A stretch of 64,000 nucleotides of DNA from Micromonospora okii (GTDB lineage: Bacteria; Actinomycetota; Actinomycetes; Mycobacteriales; Micromonosporaceae): contig NZ_BBZF01000013.1 in the NCBI RefSeq assembly GCF_020884795.1, positions 511,167 to 575,166 on the forward strand, written 5' to 3'. This document shows, one piece after another, positions 39,277-48,388 of this stretch. The stretch's first letter is position 1. The number at the start of each line of letters is the position of its first letter. Position numbers and translations under genes: made by a program. Below the pieces are notes generated by a model, which did not search any database, was not told where the DNA came from, and was given only the letters and a program-made list of their open reading frames with translations.

Positions 39277-40557
39277 TTACCCCTCGGCGCGGAGGCGGTC
39301 GCGGGCGTAGACGCGGGCCAGCCCGTGGAAGCCGTACCGGTCCTCGCGGGCGAGCAGCAGGCCCGCGTCGACCAGTTCCTCGGCGCAGGCCGCCGCCACC
39401 TCGGCGGTCGCGCCGGTGACCGTGGCGAGCAGCGCGGCGTCGAACTCCGGGCCGTGGAGCAGGGACGCCCGCCGGAAGACCCCGGCCGCCGTGGGGCCGA
39501 GCCGACGGTACGAGGCGTCGAACGCGGCGCGCACGTCGAGATCCCCGGTGGCCAACTCGGCCAGCCGCCGCCCCGGGTCGCGGAGCCGGGCGACGAGCTG
39601 GGCCACCGGCGAGCCGGGCCGGCTGGCCAGCCGGTTCCCGGCGACGCGGATCGCCAGCGGCAGCCGGCCGCACAGCTCGACCAACTCGTCCGTGCCGGTC
39701 GGGTCGGCGGCGAGCCGCTCCGGGCCGGCGATGGAGGCGAGCAGCCTCCGGGCGGCGTCCGGGGCGAGCAGGCCGAGCGGGACCCGGACGGTGCCGGTCA
39801 GCCCGGTCAGCGCGCGTCGGCTGGTGACCAGGGTCAGGCAGTGCCGCCCGGCCGGCAGCAGCGGGCGGACCTGGGCCTCGTCGGCGGCGTCGTCCAGCAC
39901 GATCAGCAGCCGCCGCTCGTGGGTGAGGGTGCGGAACAGCCGGCCCCGCTGCTCCGCCGGGCCCGGTATCCCCGCCTCGGGCAACCCGAGGGAGCGGAGC
40001 AGCCCGGCGAGGGCCTCGGCGGGGTCGACGGGGCCGGCCGGCGCGGTGCCGCGCAGGTCGACGAAGAGCTGACCGTCGCCGAAACCGCCGCCGAGCCGGT
40101 GCCCGGCGGCGACCGCGAGGCTGCCCTTGCCGATGCCGGGCGGCCCGTGCAGCACGACGACGGAGGAGGTGGTGGCGCTGCCGTCGGTCACCCCGGCGGC
40201 GAGGCGGGTCAGCGCGGCCAGCTCCGGCTCCCGGTCGACCAGCTCGGGGACCGCAGCGGGCAGCTCCGAGGGAACCGCCGGCAGCGGCGGGCGGGCCGTG
40301 GGCCCCGGCGGGCAGCGCTGCGCGCGGGCCAGGTCGAGGAAGCCGTCGCGGTCCGCGCCGGCCAGGCCGAGCGCGTCCGCGAGCAGCGCGACGGTACGCC
40401 GCTGGGGCGTACGGACCCGGCCTCGTTCCATCTCCCGGATGGTCCGGACGCTGGACCCGGACGCCTCCGCCAGTTCCTCCTGGGTCAGGCGGCGGCTGTC
40501 GCGCAGGTCCCTGAGCACCTGCCCGAAGCCGCCGCGCTGCGGTACGGCGACGCGCAT
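39277..40557 (-). CDS. HTH/NB-ARC (STAND) transcriptional regulator
   Basis: 426 residues. An XRE-type helix-turn-helix (about 8-65; R-L-T-Q-E-E-L-A-E-A-S-G-S-S-V-R-T-I-R-E-M-E-R-G) precedes an NB-ARC ATPase with V-V-L-H-G-P-P-G-I-G-K-G (P-loop), L-I-V-L-D-D-A and V-T-S-R-R. Motifs A-A-F-D-A-S-Y and the last helical part resemble the winged-helix end of AfsR-type regulators; the usual TPR repeats are missing, so the protein is short. It should be an ATP-dependent regulator, with a target not visible. ATG at 40557. Convergent with the protease gene; 135 bases from fdhD. Confidence 0.9.
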   Translation of the reverse strand: MRVAVPQRGGFGQVLRDLRDSRRLTQEELAEASGSSVRTIREMERGRVRTPQRRTVALLADALGLAGADRDGFLDLARAQRCPPGPTARPPLPAVPSELPAAVPELVDREPELAALTRLAAGVTDGSATTSSVVVLHGPPGIGKGSLAVAAGHRLGGGFGDGQLFVDLRGTAPAGPVDPAEALAGLLRSLGLPEAGIPGPAEQRGRLFRTLTHERRLLIVLDDAADEAQVRPLLPAGRHCLTLVTSRRALTGLTGTVRVPLGLLAPDAARRLLASIAGPERLAADPTGTDELVELCGRLPLAIRVAGNRLASRPGSPVAQLVARLRDPGRRLAELATGDLDVRAAFDASYRRLGPTAAGVFRRASLLHGPEFDAALLATVTGATAEVAAACAEELVDAGLLLAREDRYGFHGLARVYARDRLRAEG

Positions 40558-40692
40558 GTTCCCCCACAAACCGCCCACACGTTCACGTTCGTCTTCACGG
40601 AGCGTGCGTCGATCGTGGCACAGGGCTCCCGATCGCGGGGGGCGGCATGGCGTGAGCCTCGCCATAACGACCGATGCGCGGCGGGGGCCTCC

Positions 40693-41544
40693 TTACGCGA
40701 GGCGGTGCGCGCCCGCGTAGACGTTCATCGTCCGGCCGCGCAGGAAGCCGACCAGCGTCATCCCCGCCTCCTCGGCCAGCTCCCCGGCCAGGCTGCTCGG
40801 GGCGGACACGGCCGCGAGCAGCGGCACGCCGGCCATCCACGCCTTCTGGGTCAGCTCGAAGCTCGCCCGCCCCGAGACCAGCAGCAGGTGCCCGGCCAGC
40901 GGCAGGCGTTCCTGGCGGACGGCCCAGCCCACCACCTTGTCGACGGCGTTGTGCCGGCCGACGTCCTCGCGCAGCACCACCAGTTCGCCCTCGGCGGTGA
41001 AGAGCCCCGCCGCGTGCAGCCCGCCGGTGCGGTCGAAGTTGCGCTGCGCCGCCCGCAGCCGGTCCGGCAGCTCGGCCAGCAGGGCGGCCGGCACGGTCAG
41101 CGGGTCGTCGGCGACGGCGAACCGGGAGCGGGTCCGCACGGCGTCGATGCTGGCCTTGCCGCACACGCCGCACGAGCTGGTGGTGTAGAAGTTCCGGGCC
41201 GGGTCGGTGGCCGGCTCCGGCACGCCGGGGGCGAGCACCACGTCCACCACGTTGTACGTGTTCGGCGTCTCCGCGCCCGCGCAGAGCTGGGCGGTGTGCA
41301 CGTCGGCCGCCGAGCGGATCAGCCCCTCGGTCAGCAGGAACCCGATCGCCAGGTCAAGGTCGTCGCCGGGCGTGCGCATGGTCACGGCGAGCGGTCGCCG
41401 CCGCCCCGGCCCGCCCGGCCCGACCCGGATCTCCAGCGGCTCCTCGACGGCGAGGCTGTCCGGCCGGCGCACGGCGACGCGGGACGGGTCGGCCGCGTCG
41501 AGGTCGATGCGGAGCACCTTCCGCCGGTCAGTCGCCCGTCCCAT
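40693..41544 (-). CDS. fdhD: Formate dehydrogenase accessory sulfurtransferase FdhD
   Basis: 283 residues. FdhD transfers sulfur from a cysteine desulfurase to the Moco of formate dehydrogenases. The conserved [11 protein letters not shown] motif near residue 125 carries the catalytic cysteines, with [13 protein letters not shown] near 215 and S-G-R-A-S-F-E-L near 240. No formate dehydrogenase genes occur in the window. ATG at 41544. Divergent from mobA, with about 100 bases between starts. Confidence 0.95.
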   Translation of the reverse strand: MGRATDRRKVLRIDLDAADPSRVAVRRPDSLAVEEPLEIRVGPGGPGRRRPLAVTMRTPGDDLDLAIGFLLTEGLIRSAADVHTAQLCAGAETPNTYNVVDVVLAPGVPEPATDPARNFYTTSSCGVCGKASIDAVRTRSRFAVADDPLTVPAALLAELPDRLRAAQRNFDRTGGLHAAGLFTAEGELVVLREDVGRHNAVDKVVGWAVRQERLPLAGHLLLVSGRASFELTQKAWMAGVPLLAAVSAPSSLAGELAEEAGMTLVGFLRGRTMNVYAGAHRLA

Positions 41545-41647
41545 CCCGCAATCCTGCCCGAACGCCCGGGCCGGTGCCACGCAACCGGTCGAGTCGGGGC
41601 AGGCCGCGCGGGAGGCCGCCGGCACCCGGCGGCGGTACGGTGACCGG

Positions 41648-42247
41648 GTGACGGGCTGGGCGGCGGTCGTGCTGGCGGGCGGGTCGGCGCGCCGGATGGG
41701 CGGCGTCGACAAGACCGGGCTGGCGGTGGGCGGCCGGTCGATGCGCGAGCGGGTGCTGGACGCCGTCGCCGACGCCGACGTGCGGGTCCTGGTCGGCCCG
41801 GACGGCCCGGTGCCGCCCGGCGTACGGCTGACCCGGGAGGAGCCGCCGGGCGGCGGGCCGGTCGCCGCCGCCGCCGCGGGCCTGTCCCTGCTGCCCGCCG
41901 GCACGACCACCGTCGCCCTCCTCGCCGCCGACCTGCCCCTGCTCACCCGGGAGGCGGTGGGGGTGCTGCGCGGCCGGCTCGCCGACCCGACGGTGGACGG
42001 CGCGTGCCTCGTCGACCGCGAGGGCCGGCGGCAGCAGCTCTGCGGGGTGTGGCGGCTCGGCCCGCTGCGGGCCGCGCTCGACCGGCTGGCCGCCGCCCGG
42101 GGCGGCACGCTCGACGGGGCGTCGGTGCGCTCGCTGCTCGCCGGGCTGGCCGTGCGCGAGGTGCCCTGGTCCGGCCCGGGCCCGCCGCCCTGGTTCGACT
42201 GCGACACTGACGAGGACGTACGCCGGGCGGAGGAGTGGGCGCGATGA
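41648..42247 (+). CDS. mobA: Molybdenum cofactor guanylyltransferase MobA
   Basis: 199 residues with a nucleotidyltransferase fold. It attaches GMP to Moco to give the bis-MGD cofactor. The N-terminus [16 protein letters not shown] is the GTP-binding signature, followed by P-P-G-G-G-P-V-A-A and L-A-A-D-L-P-L-L. The late W-F-D-C-D-T-D-E-D motif is the usual acidic end. GTG at 41648. Its stop overlaps the next gene as ATGA. Divergent from fdhD, consistent with a shared formate-dehydrogenase cofactor role. Confidence 0.92.
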   Translation: MTGWAAVVLAGGSARRMGGVDKTGLAVGGRSMRERVLDAVADADVRVLVGPDGPVPPGVRLTREEPPGGGPVAAAAAGLSLLPAGTTTVALLAADLPLLTREAVGVLRGRLADPTVDGACLVDREGRRQQLCGVWRLGPLRAALDRLAAARGGTLDGASVRSLLAGLAVREVPWSGPGPPPWFDCDTDEDVRRAEEWAR

Positions 42248-42498
42248 CGGTGCTGGACGACTGGGTGACGGCGGCCTGCGCGGAGCTGGGTCTCGACCCG
42301 GCCGGGGTGCCGGTGTCGGCCGTGCTCGACCTGGCCAAGGACGTCGCGCACCAGGTCGTGCGCCCGGGCGCGCCGGTCACCGCGTACCTGTTGGGGCTGG
42401 CCGTGGGGCGGGGGGCCGATCCGGCGGTCGCCGCCGGGAGGCTCAGCGACCTGGCCGGCGCCTGGCCCGTCGAGTTGGGCGACCGCCCGCCCGCCTGA
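42244..42498 (+). CDS. DUF6457-like small protein downstream of mobA
   Basis: 84 residues, no cysteines, predicted helical. It starts [12 protein letters not shown] and contains [26 protein letters not shown], the signature I associate with DUF6457, a small actinobacterial family regularly translated after mobA. ATG overlaps the mobA stop (ATGA), so coupling is strong. A Moco chaperone or partner role is an inference from position. Confidence 0.8.
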   Translation: MTVLDDWVTAACAELGLDPAGVPVSAVLDLAKDVAHQVVRPGAPVTAYLLGLAVGRGADPAVAAGRLSDLAGAWPVELGDRPPA

Positions 42499-42569
42499 TC
42501 CCCGCACGATCGGGCCGATTCGCGCGACCGCCCGCGTGGGTAGGGTGACCGTGACGGACGGAGGCGATC

Positions 42570-43670
42570 ATGACGGTAGGCCACCCCTCGGCACCGGATG
42601 GAGACGCGCCCGGCGGGCGGCCCGAGCACGAGCCGATCCTGCTCGACGAGTCGACCACGGCTGACCTGAGGGCGAAGGTGACCGAGGCCTGGCAGGAGTT
42701 CGCCCGGGCCCTCGCCGAGCGGCTGCGCGGGCTGCCCCCCGGGGCGCACGTCGAGCTGACCCTCGACCCGACCGCCTCGGGCACCGGCGACGCCATCTAC
42801 TCGATCAGCGTCGACCTCGGCGACGACGGGCGGCTCTCGGCGCGGGCGGTCGGCAACGCGACCCTTCCGCAGGGGTACCGGCTGGACCGGTCCGCCGTCG
42901 CCGGCATGATCGCGCTCGGCTGGTCGCCGCCCGGCGTGGTCGAGGGCTCGGGCGAGCACTTCGGCCTAGAGGGTGACGCCGCCGAGGCGACCCGGCTGGC
43001 CGCGCTGCTCTCCCGCACCCTGCGGGACGTGTACGGCGCGCCGCACCCGGCGTTCCTGGTCTACCTGGTGCACGACGCCGAGGGGGAGCCGCTGCCGGTG
43101 GGGCCGATGGGCACCGCGCGCAGCGAGTTCGGCCCGGACCGGGACGTGGAGGCGGACCTGGACGAGGCGCTGGCCGCCGCCGGGGCCAAGACGGCGGCCA
43201 GCGACGTGCTCGCCCTGGCCGAGCGGGTACGCACGGTGGTCTCCACCATGCTCAAGTCCGAGCCCGACCGGTTGCAGGTCGACTCGGACGGCGACATCAA
43301 CATCCGGGCCGGGTCGGCGATGGTCTTCGTCCGGGTGCGCGACAACCCGCCCCTGGTGGACGTCTTCTCGCCGGTGCTCACGGAGGTCGAGCCCACCGAA
43401 CGGCTCTACGTGAAGCTGTCCGAGCTGACCAACCGCATGCCGATCGGGCGGCTGTACTGCGCCGACGACACGGTCTGGGCGTCGATCCCGGTCTTCGGCC
43501 GCGACTTCCAGGCCACCCACCTGATGCTCGCCGTGCAGGTGATGACCGGCCTCGCCGACGAGCTGGACGACCGGCTGCACGGCGAGTTCGGCGGGAAGCG
43601 CTTCTTCGGCGAGGGCGACAAGCCCGGCCGGCGGGACACCGACGAGCACCGCACCGGCATGTACCTCTGA
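42570..43670 (+). CDS. YbjN/TY-Chap-like chaperone-fold protein
   Basis: 366 residues without membrane segments. The N-terminal half (W-Q-E-F-A-R-A-L-A-E-R-L, then Y-S-I-S-V-D-L-G-D-D-G) and the C-terminal half (P-P-L-V-D-V-F-S-P-V-L-T, L-N/T-N-R-M-P-I-G-R-L-Y and L-A-D-E-L-D-D-R-L) look like the T3SS-chaperone/YbjN fold repeated, as in actinobacterial TY-Chap proteins. These are thought to bind peptides or unfolded partners, in some loci linked to type VII secretion. The end T-D-E-H-R-T-G-M-Y-L is exposed. ATG at 42570 follows GGAGG. Function here unknown. Confidence 0.75.
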   Translation: MTVGHPSAPDGDAPGGRPEHEPILLDESTTADLRAKVTEAWQEFARALAERLRGLPPGAHVELTLDPTASGTGDAIYSISVDLGDDGRLSARAVGNATLPQGYRLDRSAVAGMIALGWSPPGVVEGSGEHFGLEGDAAEATRLAALLSRTLRDVYGAPHPAFLVYLVHDAEGEPLPVGPMGTARSEFGPDRDVEADLDEALAAAGAKTAASDVLALAERVRTVVSTMLKSEPDRLQVDSDGDINIRAGSAMVFVRVRDNPPLVDVFSPVLTEVEPTERLYVKLSELTNRMPIGRLYCADDTVWASIPVFGRDFQATHLMLAVQVMTGLADELDDRLHGEFGGKRFFGEGDKPGRRDTDEHRTGMYL

Positions 43671-43683
43671 CGACGCCCGCCCC

Positions 43684-43745
43684 GACGACCTGCCAGCCTC
43701 TGGGCCGACGACCCGACAGCACTGGACCGACGAACTGTCAGCCGT
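43684..43745 (+). repeat. Imperfect 22-bp tandem repeat between convergent genes
   Basis: Three copies of GACGA(C/A)C(C/T)(T/G)(C/A/T)CAGC-type sequence begin at 43684, 43707 and 43729, in the 67-base gap after the YbjN gene. The last runs into the stop codon of the beta-propeller gene. Its purpose is not evident. Confidence 0.5.
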
Positions 43746-45690
43746 CGGCCGGCAGCCAGGTTCCGGCGGCCACGTCGGTCGGGTCGTCGGCCCGCAGCCC
43801 GCCGTCGGAGACGGTCCAGAGCACCCCGCCGACCAGCAGCGAGCGGGTGACCGGCAGGTCGCCCGGATGGTCGACCGCGCCGACCGGCTCCAGGCCCGCG
43901 CCGGCGACCCGGAACAGGCGTACGGAGCCGTCGTGGACCGGCAGCGCCAGCAGGCCCGTCCGGGCGTCGTAGAGGAAGGCGTGCGGGTCGAACTCCGCCG
44001 CCGAGGTGAGCCCGGGGACGTGGTGGCGGGCCAGCCGGGTGGGCCGGGCCGGATCGGCGACGTCGAAGAGGGAGACCTGGAGGCCCTGCGCCCGCCCCTC
44101 GGCGTCCGCCTCCTGGCCGACTCCGAGCAGCCGCCCCTCGCCCACCGGGTGCAGGTACGCCGAGTACCCGGTGATCTTCAGCTCGCCGGTCACCCGGGGC
44201 GCGGTCGGGTCGGTCAGGTCGAGCGCGTAGAGCGGGTCGGTGCGCCGGAAGGTCACCACGTAGCCGGTGGGGCCGAGGTAGCGCACCGAGTGGATGCGCT
44301 CGCCCCGGCCGAGCCCGCCGACGGTGCCGGCGCGGACCAGGGTGTCGCCCCGGCGGGCCAGCACGTACACGGCGGACTCGGTCGCCGGCCGGGGGCCCGA
44401 GTCGTCGCCGGTGGTGGTGGCGACCCGCAGGTGCCCCCGCCACTCCGACAGCGCGTACTGGTTGATCGGCACGCCCGGCACCGTCCCCGACGCCAGGTAG
44501 CGGGGGCGGCCCGGACCACTGGTGTCGAACTGGTGGATCGCGGTGGCCGGCGGGTCGGTCGCGTCGGGGCCGAACCCGCCGCGCGGGCGGAGCTGGCCCG
44601 GTCGCCTCCGCTCCCCGGCGAGGTAGAGGCTGCCGGCGGTGCCGTAGACGGTGTCCGCGTCGCCGGCCACGCTGACCGGGTCGCCGTCGCCGAGGCGGCC
44701 GGCGGCCAGGTCGAAGCTGAGCACGGTCAGCACGGCCGTGCCGGTGGCGTCGGGCGCGGCGCTGAGCCGGTCGCAGCCGACCCGGCCGTCGCCGCGCCGA
44801 TCGCCGCTTCCGGCCCGGTCGCCGTTCCCGGTCGGGCTGCCGCCCACCGTCCAGTCGTACGCCGGCAGCCAGGCGTCCAGGCCGGCCCGCGCGACGGCCG
44901 TGCGGTTCGCCGCCAGCCGCTGCGCGTCGGTGGCCCCCTCGCCGAGGTCGGGAAACTCCAGCCGGGGCCGCGAGCGCACCACCACCCGGGCCGTGGGGCC
45001 GGTCAGCCGCGCGTCGAGCAGGTTCCCGTCGATCCGGTACGTCCCGGCGAGCGTCGGCCGCCCGGCCAGGTCCACCAGGAACAGCCGGGGCCCGGAGCGC
45101 GCCCCGGCGGGCCGGCCGGGCTCGGCGGGCCGACCGCCGGGTCGCGCTCCGGGCGCGTCCGGCGCCGACCCGAGCAGCACCAGCGCCCGGTCACCGTGCA
45201 GCAGCAGGCTGCCCTCCGGCGTGCCGAACCGCCGGGCGTCCCCGGTCAGGTCCAGCCGCCCGGTTGCCCGGCGGGTCGCCGCGTCCACCACCCGCAGCAC
45301 GCCCCCGGTGACCGTGACGATCCGCCGGCCGTCGGTCTTGACCAGGTCCGGCTCGTCGGCCCCGGGCTCGTGGATGTTGGTGCCGGAGTGCTCGGCCGCC
45401 CCACCCGCAGCCCGCGCGCCCTCCCGGGTGAGGGGTGCCCCCGCCGGCCCGCCCACCAGGTCCGGCGCGATGCCGGTGCGCCAGCCGGCCTGGAAGCCCC
45501 ACGGCCCGACCGAGGCGGAGGCCGCCGCGCGGAGCCGGGCCAGCGCGTCGGCGCAGGTGTCGAAGGCGACCAGCCGGAGCGTGCCGGCCGGCGGCTCCGC
45601 CGCGCGGCGCGGCGGGATCGCGGCGCTGCCGGCCAGCAGCGTCAGGGCGGCCAGCGTGCCGGCCGCGGCGGTGACCGTTCCCCGAGTCAT
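43738..45690 (-). CDS. Secreted beta-propeller domain protein
   Basis: 650 residues. A signal peptide (T-A-A-A-G-T-L-A-A-L-T-L-L-A-G-S-A-A-I) opens the protein, followed by S-G-T-N-I-H-E-P-G-A-D-E-P-D-L-V-K-T-D-G, the marker of the bacterial and archaeal secreted beta-propeller family. Later blades carry Y-L-A-G-E, S-V-R-Y-L-G-P-T-G-Y-V-V-T-F and Y-A-L-D-L-T-D-P. No catalytic residues are recognised; such proteins are extracytoplasmic scaffolds of unknown ligand. ATG at 45690. Convergent with the YbjN gene. Confidence 0.88.
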   Translation of the reverse strand: MTRGTVTAAAGTLAALTLLAGSAAIPPRRAAEPPAGTLRLVAFDTCADALARLRAAASASVGPWGFQAGWRTGIAPDLVGGPAGAPLTREGARAAGGAAEHSGTNIHEPGADEPDLVKTDGRRIVTVTGGVLRVVDAATRRATGRLDLTGDARRFGTPEGSLLLHGDRALVLLGSAPDAPGARPGGRPAEPGRPAGARSGPRLFLVDLAGRPTLAGTYRIDGNLLDARLTGPTARVVVRSRPRLEFPDLGEGATDAQRLAANRTAVARAGLDAWLPAYDWTVGGSPTGNGDRAGSGDRRGDGRVGCDRLSAAPDATGTAVLTVLSFDLAAGRLGDGDPVSVAGDADTVYGTAGSLYLAGERRRPGQLRPRGGFGPDATDPPATAIHQFDTSGPGRPRYLASGTVPGVPINQYALSEWRGHLRVATTTGDDSGPRPATESAVYVLARRGDTLVRAGTVGGLGRGERIHSVRYLGPTGYVVTFRRTDPLYALDLTDPTAPRVTGELKITGYSAYLHPVGEGRLLGVGQEADAEGRAQGLQVSLFDVADPARPTRLARHHVPGLTSAAEFDPHAFLYDARTGLLALPVHDGSVRLFRVAGAGLEPVGAVDHPGDLPVTRSLLVGGVLWTVSDGGLRADDPTDVAAGTWLPADG

Positions 45691-45733
45691 GCTCGGTTCG
45701 ACGCGGACTGCCCCGATCCGGTTCCGGGCCGGG

Positions 45734-46189
45734 TTACACCGAGGGGCCGACGCCGGGGGACTCGGCGAGGCGGGAGAGCACGATGGTGCTGCGGGTGGAG
45801 GTGACGAACGACTCCGCGCGCAGCCGCTCCAGGGCCTCCTCCAGGTGGGAGATGTCGGCCGCGCGCAGGTGCACCAGCGCGTCGGCCTCCCCGGAGACCG
45901 TGTACGCCCCGACCACCTCGGGGTGCCGGCGGACGGCCACGCCGATCTGGGCGGGGGTGGTCCGCCCGGCGCAGAACAGCTCGACGAACGCCTCCGTCGT
46001 CCAGCCGACGGCGGCCGGGTCGACGACGGCCGTGAATCCCTTGATCACCCCGGCGGCGCGCAGCCGATCGACCCGCCTCTTCACGGCGGGAGCGGACAGT
46101 GACACGCGACTGCCGATGTCCGCGTACGACGCGCGCGCGTCCGCCACCAGAAGCGCAATGATTCGCTGGTCAACCGCGTCGATCTGCAA
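45734..46189 (-). CDS. Lrp/AsnC family transcriptional regulator
   Basis: 151 residues. An N-terminal HTH (I-D-A-V-D-Q-R-I-I-A-L-L, then S-A-P-A-V-K-R-R-V-D-R-L) precedes a RAM/ACT-like effector domain with G-A-Y-T-V-S-G-E-A-D-A-L-V and the ending S-T-I-V-L-S-R. Regulators of this type sense amino acids. TTG at 46189 is preferred because GAGGG lies seven bases upstream; a further TTG at 46210 lacks a ribosome binding site. Divergent from the DDAH gene with 68 bases between, so it probably controls it. Confidence 0.9.
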   Translation of the reverse strand: MQIDAVDQRIIALLVADARASYADIGSRVSLSAPAVKRRVDRLRAAGVIKGFTAVVDPAAVGWTTEAFVELFCAGRTTPAQIGVAVRRHPEVVGAYTVSGEADALVHLRAADISHLEEALERLRAESFVTSTRSTIVLSRLAESPGVGPSV

Positions 46190-46257
46190 CGTTCCGCCCT
46201 CAGGAAGCAATGGTTCTGGCTGTTCCGAAACTTCCAGGCTACCTACTCTTGGTCACC

Positions 46258-47082
46258 GTGGACCAGCAGCGAGTCGCGCGGAAGCGGACGTACCTCATGT
46301 GCTCGCCCGAGCACTTCGCGGTCGAGTACGCCATCAACCCGTGGATGGACCTCGGCACCCCCGTCGATGCGCAGCTCGCGGTGAAGCAGTGGGGCCGCCT
46401 GCGCGAGGCCCTGCTCGACCTCGGCCACGACGTGCACCTGCTCGCCCCCGAGCCCGGCCTGCCCGACATGGTGTACGCCGCCAACGGCGCGTTCACGGTC
46501 GACGGGGCGGTCTACGGCGCCCGGTTCCGGCACGAGCAGCGCACCGCCGAGGCCGCCCCGCACCGCGCCTTCCACGAGGGGCGGGGCTGGCGGTTCGTCG
46601 CCCCGAACGAGACCAACGAGGGCGAGGGCGACTTCGCGTACCTACCGGAGGCGTACGGCGGGCTGGTCCTCGCCGGCCACGGCTTCCGCACCGAACTGCC
46701 CGCGCACGCCGAGGCGCAGGAGGCGCTGGGCCGCCCGGTGGTGTCGCTGCGCCTGGTCGACCCGCGCTTCTACCACCTCGACGTGGCGCTCGGGGCGATC
46801 GACGACCGCAACATCGCGTACTTCCCGGGGGCCTTCTCCGCCGCCAGCCAGAAGGTCCTCGCCCAGCTCTTCCCCGACGCGGTCGTGGCGGACGACGCCG
46901 ACGCGCTGGCCTTCGGCCTGAACCTGGTCAGCGACGGCGCGAACGTGGTCCTCGACGCCGAGGCGACCCGCCTCGCCGGCCGGCTCCGGGCCGCCGGCTA
47001 CACCCCGGTCCCGGTGGAGCTGACCGAGCTGCGCAAGGGCGGCGGCAGCGTGAAGTGCTGCGTGGGGGAGCTGCGCGCCTGA
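46258..47082 (+). CDS. Dimethylarginine dimethylaminohydrolase (amidinotransferase fold)
   Basis: 274 residues. It begins R-K-R-T-Y-L-M-C-S-P-E-H-F-A-V-E-Y-A-I-N-P-W-M, a DDAH family marker, and includes N-E-G-E-G-D-F (substrate acidic residues), F-Y-H-L-D-V-A-L (catalytic His) and G-G-S-V-K-C-C-V-G-E (catalytic Cys). It should hydrolyse methylated arginine, or arginine-like guanidines, to citrulline plus amine. GTG at 46258 matches family length; TACTCT at 46240-46245 sits close enough upstream for a leaderless transcript. Controlled probably by the divergent Lrp-type gene. Confidence 0.9.
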   Translation: MDQQRVARKRTYLMCSPEHFAVEYAINPWMDLGTPVDAQLAVKQWGRLREALLDLGHDVHLLAPEPGLPDMVYAANGAFTVDGAVYGARFRHEQRTAEAAPHRAFHEGRGWRFVAPNETNEGEGDFAYLPEAYGGLVLAGHGFRTELPAHAEAQEALGRPVVSLRLVDPRFYHLDVALGAIDDRNIAYFPGAFSAASQKVLAQLFPDAVVADDADALAFGLNLVSDGANVVLDAEATRLAGRLRAAGYTPVPVELTELRKGGGSVKCCVGELRA

Positions 47083-47106
47083 CCGGTCCCTGACCGGTCG
47101 ACGCGC

Positions 47107-48309
47107 TCAGCCGAGCGTGGCCAGCTCGTTGATCAGGACGTTGGAGAGCACCTGGCCGTCGCGCTGGACCCGCCGCAGGTACCACTTCTGCTGCGGGGTG
47201 CGCGGCTGGTTGAACTGCCACGCCCCGCGCGGGCTGTCGATCTGGCCGACCTTGCCCAGCGCCAGGTTCACCTGCTGCGGGCTGGGGTTCGACCCGGCCA
47301 GCCGGATCGCCTTGTCCAGCACCTGCGCCGCGTCGTACGACGCCATCGCGTAGGTGGTCGGGGACGCGCCGTGCGTCCTGCGGTAGGCCGAGGCGAAGGT
47401 GCGGTTCGCGGTGTTGTTGAGATCGGCGGAGTAGTTCAGGGCGGTCACGATGTTGCCCGACTCCGCCTCCCGCACCTCGTTGAGCACCGTGCCCTCGGTG
47501 AGGAAGCCCGGGGCGTAGATCGGCCCCTTGTACCCCTCCCGGTGGAGCTGCTTGATGAACTGCACGGCAGCCGGGCCGGCGAAGTGGCAGAAGATCGCGT
47601 CGGGCTTGCGGGCCAGCGCGCGCCGGATGTCGGCGGCGTAGGCGCTGCCGCGCGGGGCGAGGGTGGCGTCGGTCCAGACCACCGGGTCGGCGATGCGCGG
47701 ATCGGCCCTGCCGGCCGAGCCGAAGCGGGCCTGGAAGCCATCGACCACGTCCCGCGCGCCGAGACTGTCCGGCGCGATGATGGCGACGCGGCTGCCGGCG
47801 GGCAGCCGCTGGGCCACGTACGGCGCGAGCGCCCGGCCCGGCTCGTCCAGCACGTACGAGGTGCGCCAGATGTAGACGACGCTCTGGAGGTTCTTCGGGG
47901 AGGCGTTGGAGCCGATCAGCGGCACCCGGGCCTTCTCCACGGTGTCCCGGATGCCCACCATGACGGTCGAGTTGACCACCCCGGTGAGCGCCAGCGCGCC
48001 CTGCTTGAGCAGGCTGGCCACGGCCTCGTTGCCGCTGCGGGCGGTCTCGCCCTCGTCGGCGGTCAGCAGGGTCGCCGGGTGCCCACCGAGCCGCCCGTCG
48101 TGGAGGTCGAGATAGAGCTGGAACCCGTTGATGATCTCGTCGCCGATGGTCTTGTATGCCCCGGTCTGGGGGGCGATGAGACCGATTTTGACCGGGTTGC
48201 CGACAGGGGCCGACTCCTCGTCGCCGTCCGAGGCGCAGGCGGCGGTCAGGCCGGTGGTGCCGAGAGCGGCCAACAGTTGGAGGGCCCGCCTGCGGTTCAT
48301 CTGGGACAC
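47107..48309 (-). CDS. Branched-chain amino-acid-type ABC transporter substrate-binding lipoprotein
   Basis: 400 residues. The N-terminus has R-R-R-A-L-Q-L-L-A-A-L-G followed by the lipobox L-T-A-A-C, so the mature protein is lipid-anchored outside the membrane; the R-R-R pair could also make it Tat-exported. The Leu/Ile/Val-binding fold shows I-G-L-I-A-P-Q-T-G-A-Y, S-G-N-E-A-V-A-S-L, N-A-S-P-K-N, and Y-D-A-A-Q-V-L. GTG at 48309 has GGAAGGA at good spacing; ATG at 48300 would start three codons later. No permease or ATPase genes are adjacent. Convergent with the DDAH gene. Confidence 0.9.
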   Translation of the reverse strand: MSQMNRRRALQLLAALGTTGLTAACASDGDEESAPVGNPVKIGLIAPQTGAYKTIGDEIINGFQLYLDLHDGRLGGHPATLLTADEGETARSGNEAVASLLKQGALALTGVVNSTVMVGIRDTVEKARVPLIGSNASPKNLQSVVYIWRTSYVLDEPGRALAPYVAQRLPAGSRVAIIAPDSLGARDVVDGFQARFGSAGRADPRIADPVVWTDATLAPRGSAYAADIRRALARKPDAIFCHFAGPAAVQFIKQLHREGYKGPIYAPGFLTEGTVLNEVREAESGNIVTALNYSADLNNTANRTFASAYRRTHGASPTTYAMASYDAAQVLDKAIRLAGSNPSPQQVNLALGKVGQIDSPRGAWQFNQPRTPQQKWYLRRVQRDGQVLSNVLINELATLG

Positions 48310-48388
48310 CGAGATCCTTCCGGAGCTGAGCAGGGCAGATACCCCGCCCATCGGCGTTCCTACCCGCTCCGCGACGCTGCGTCAATGA

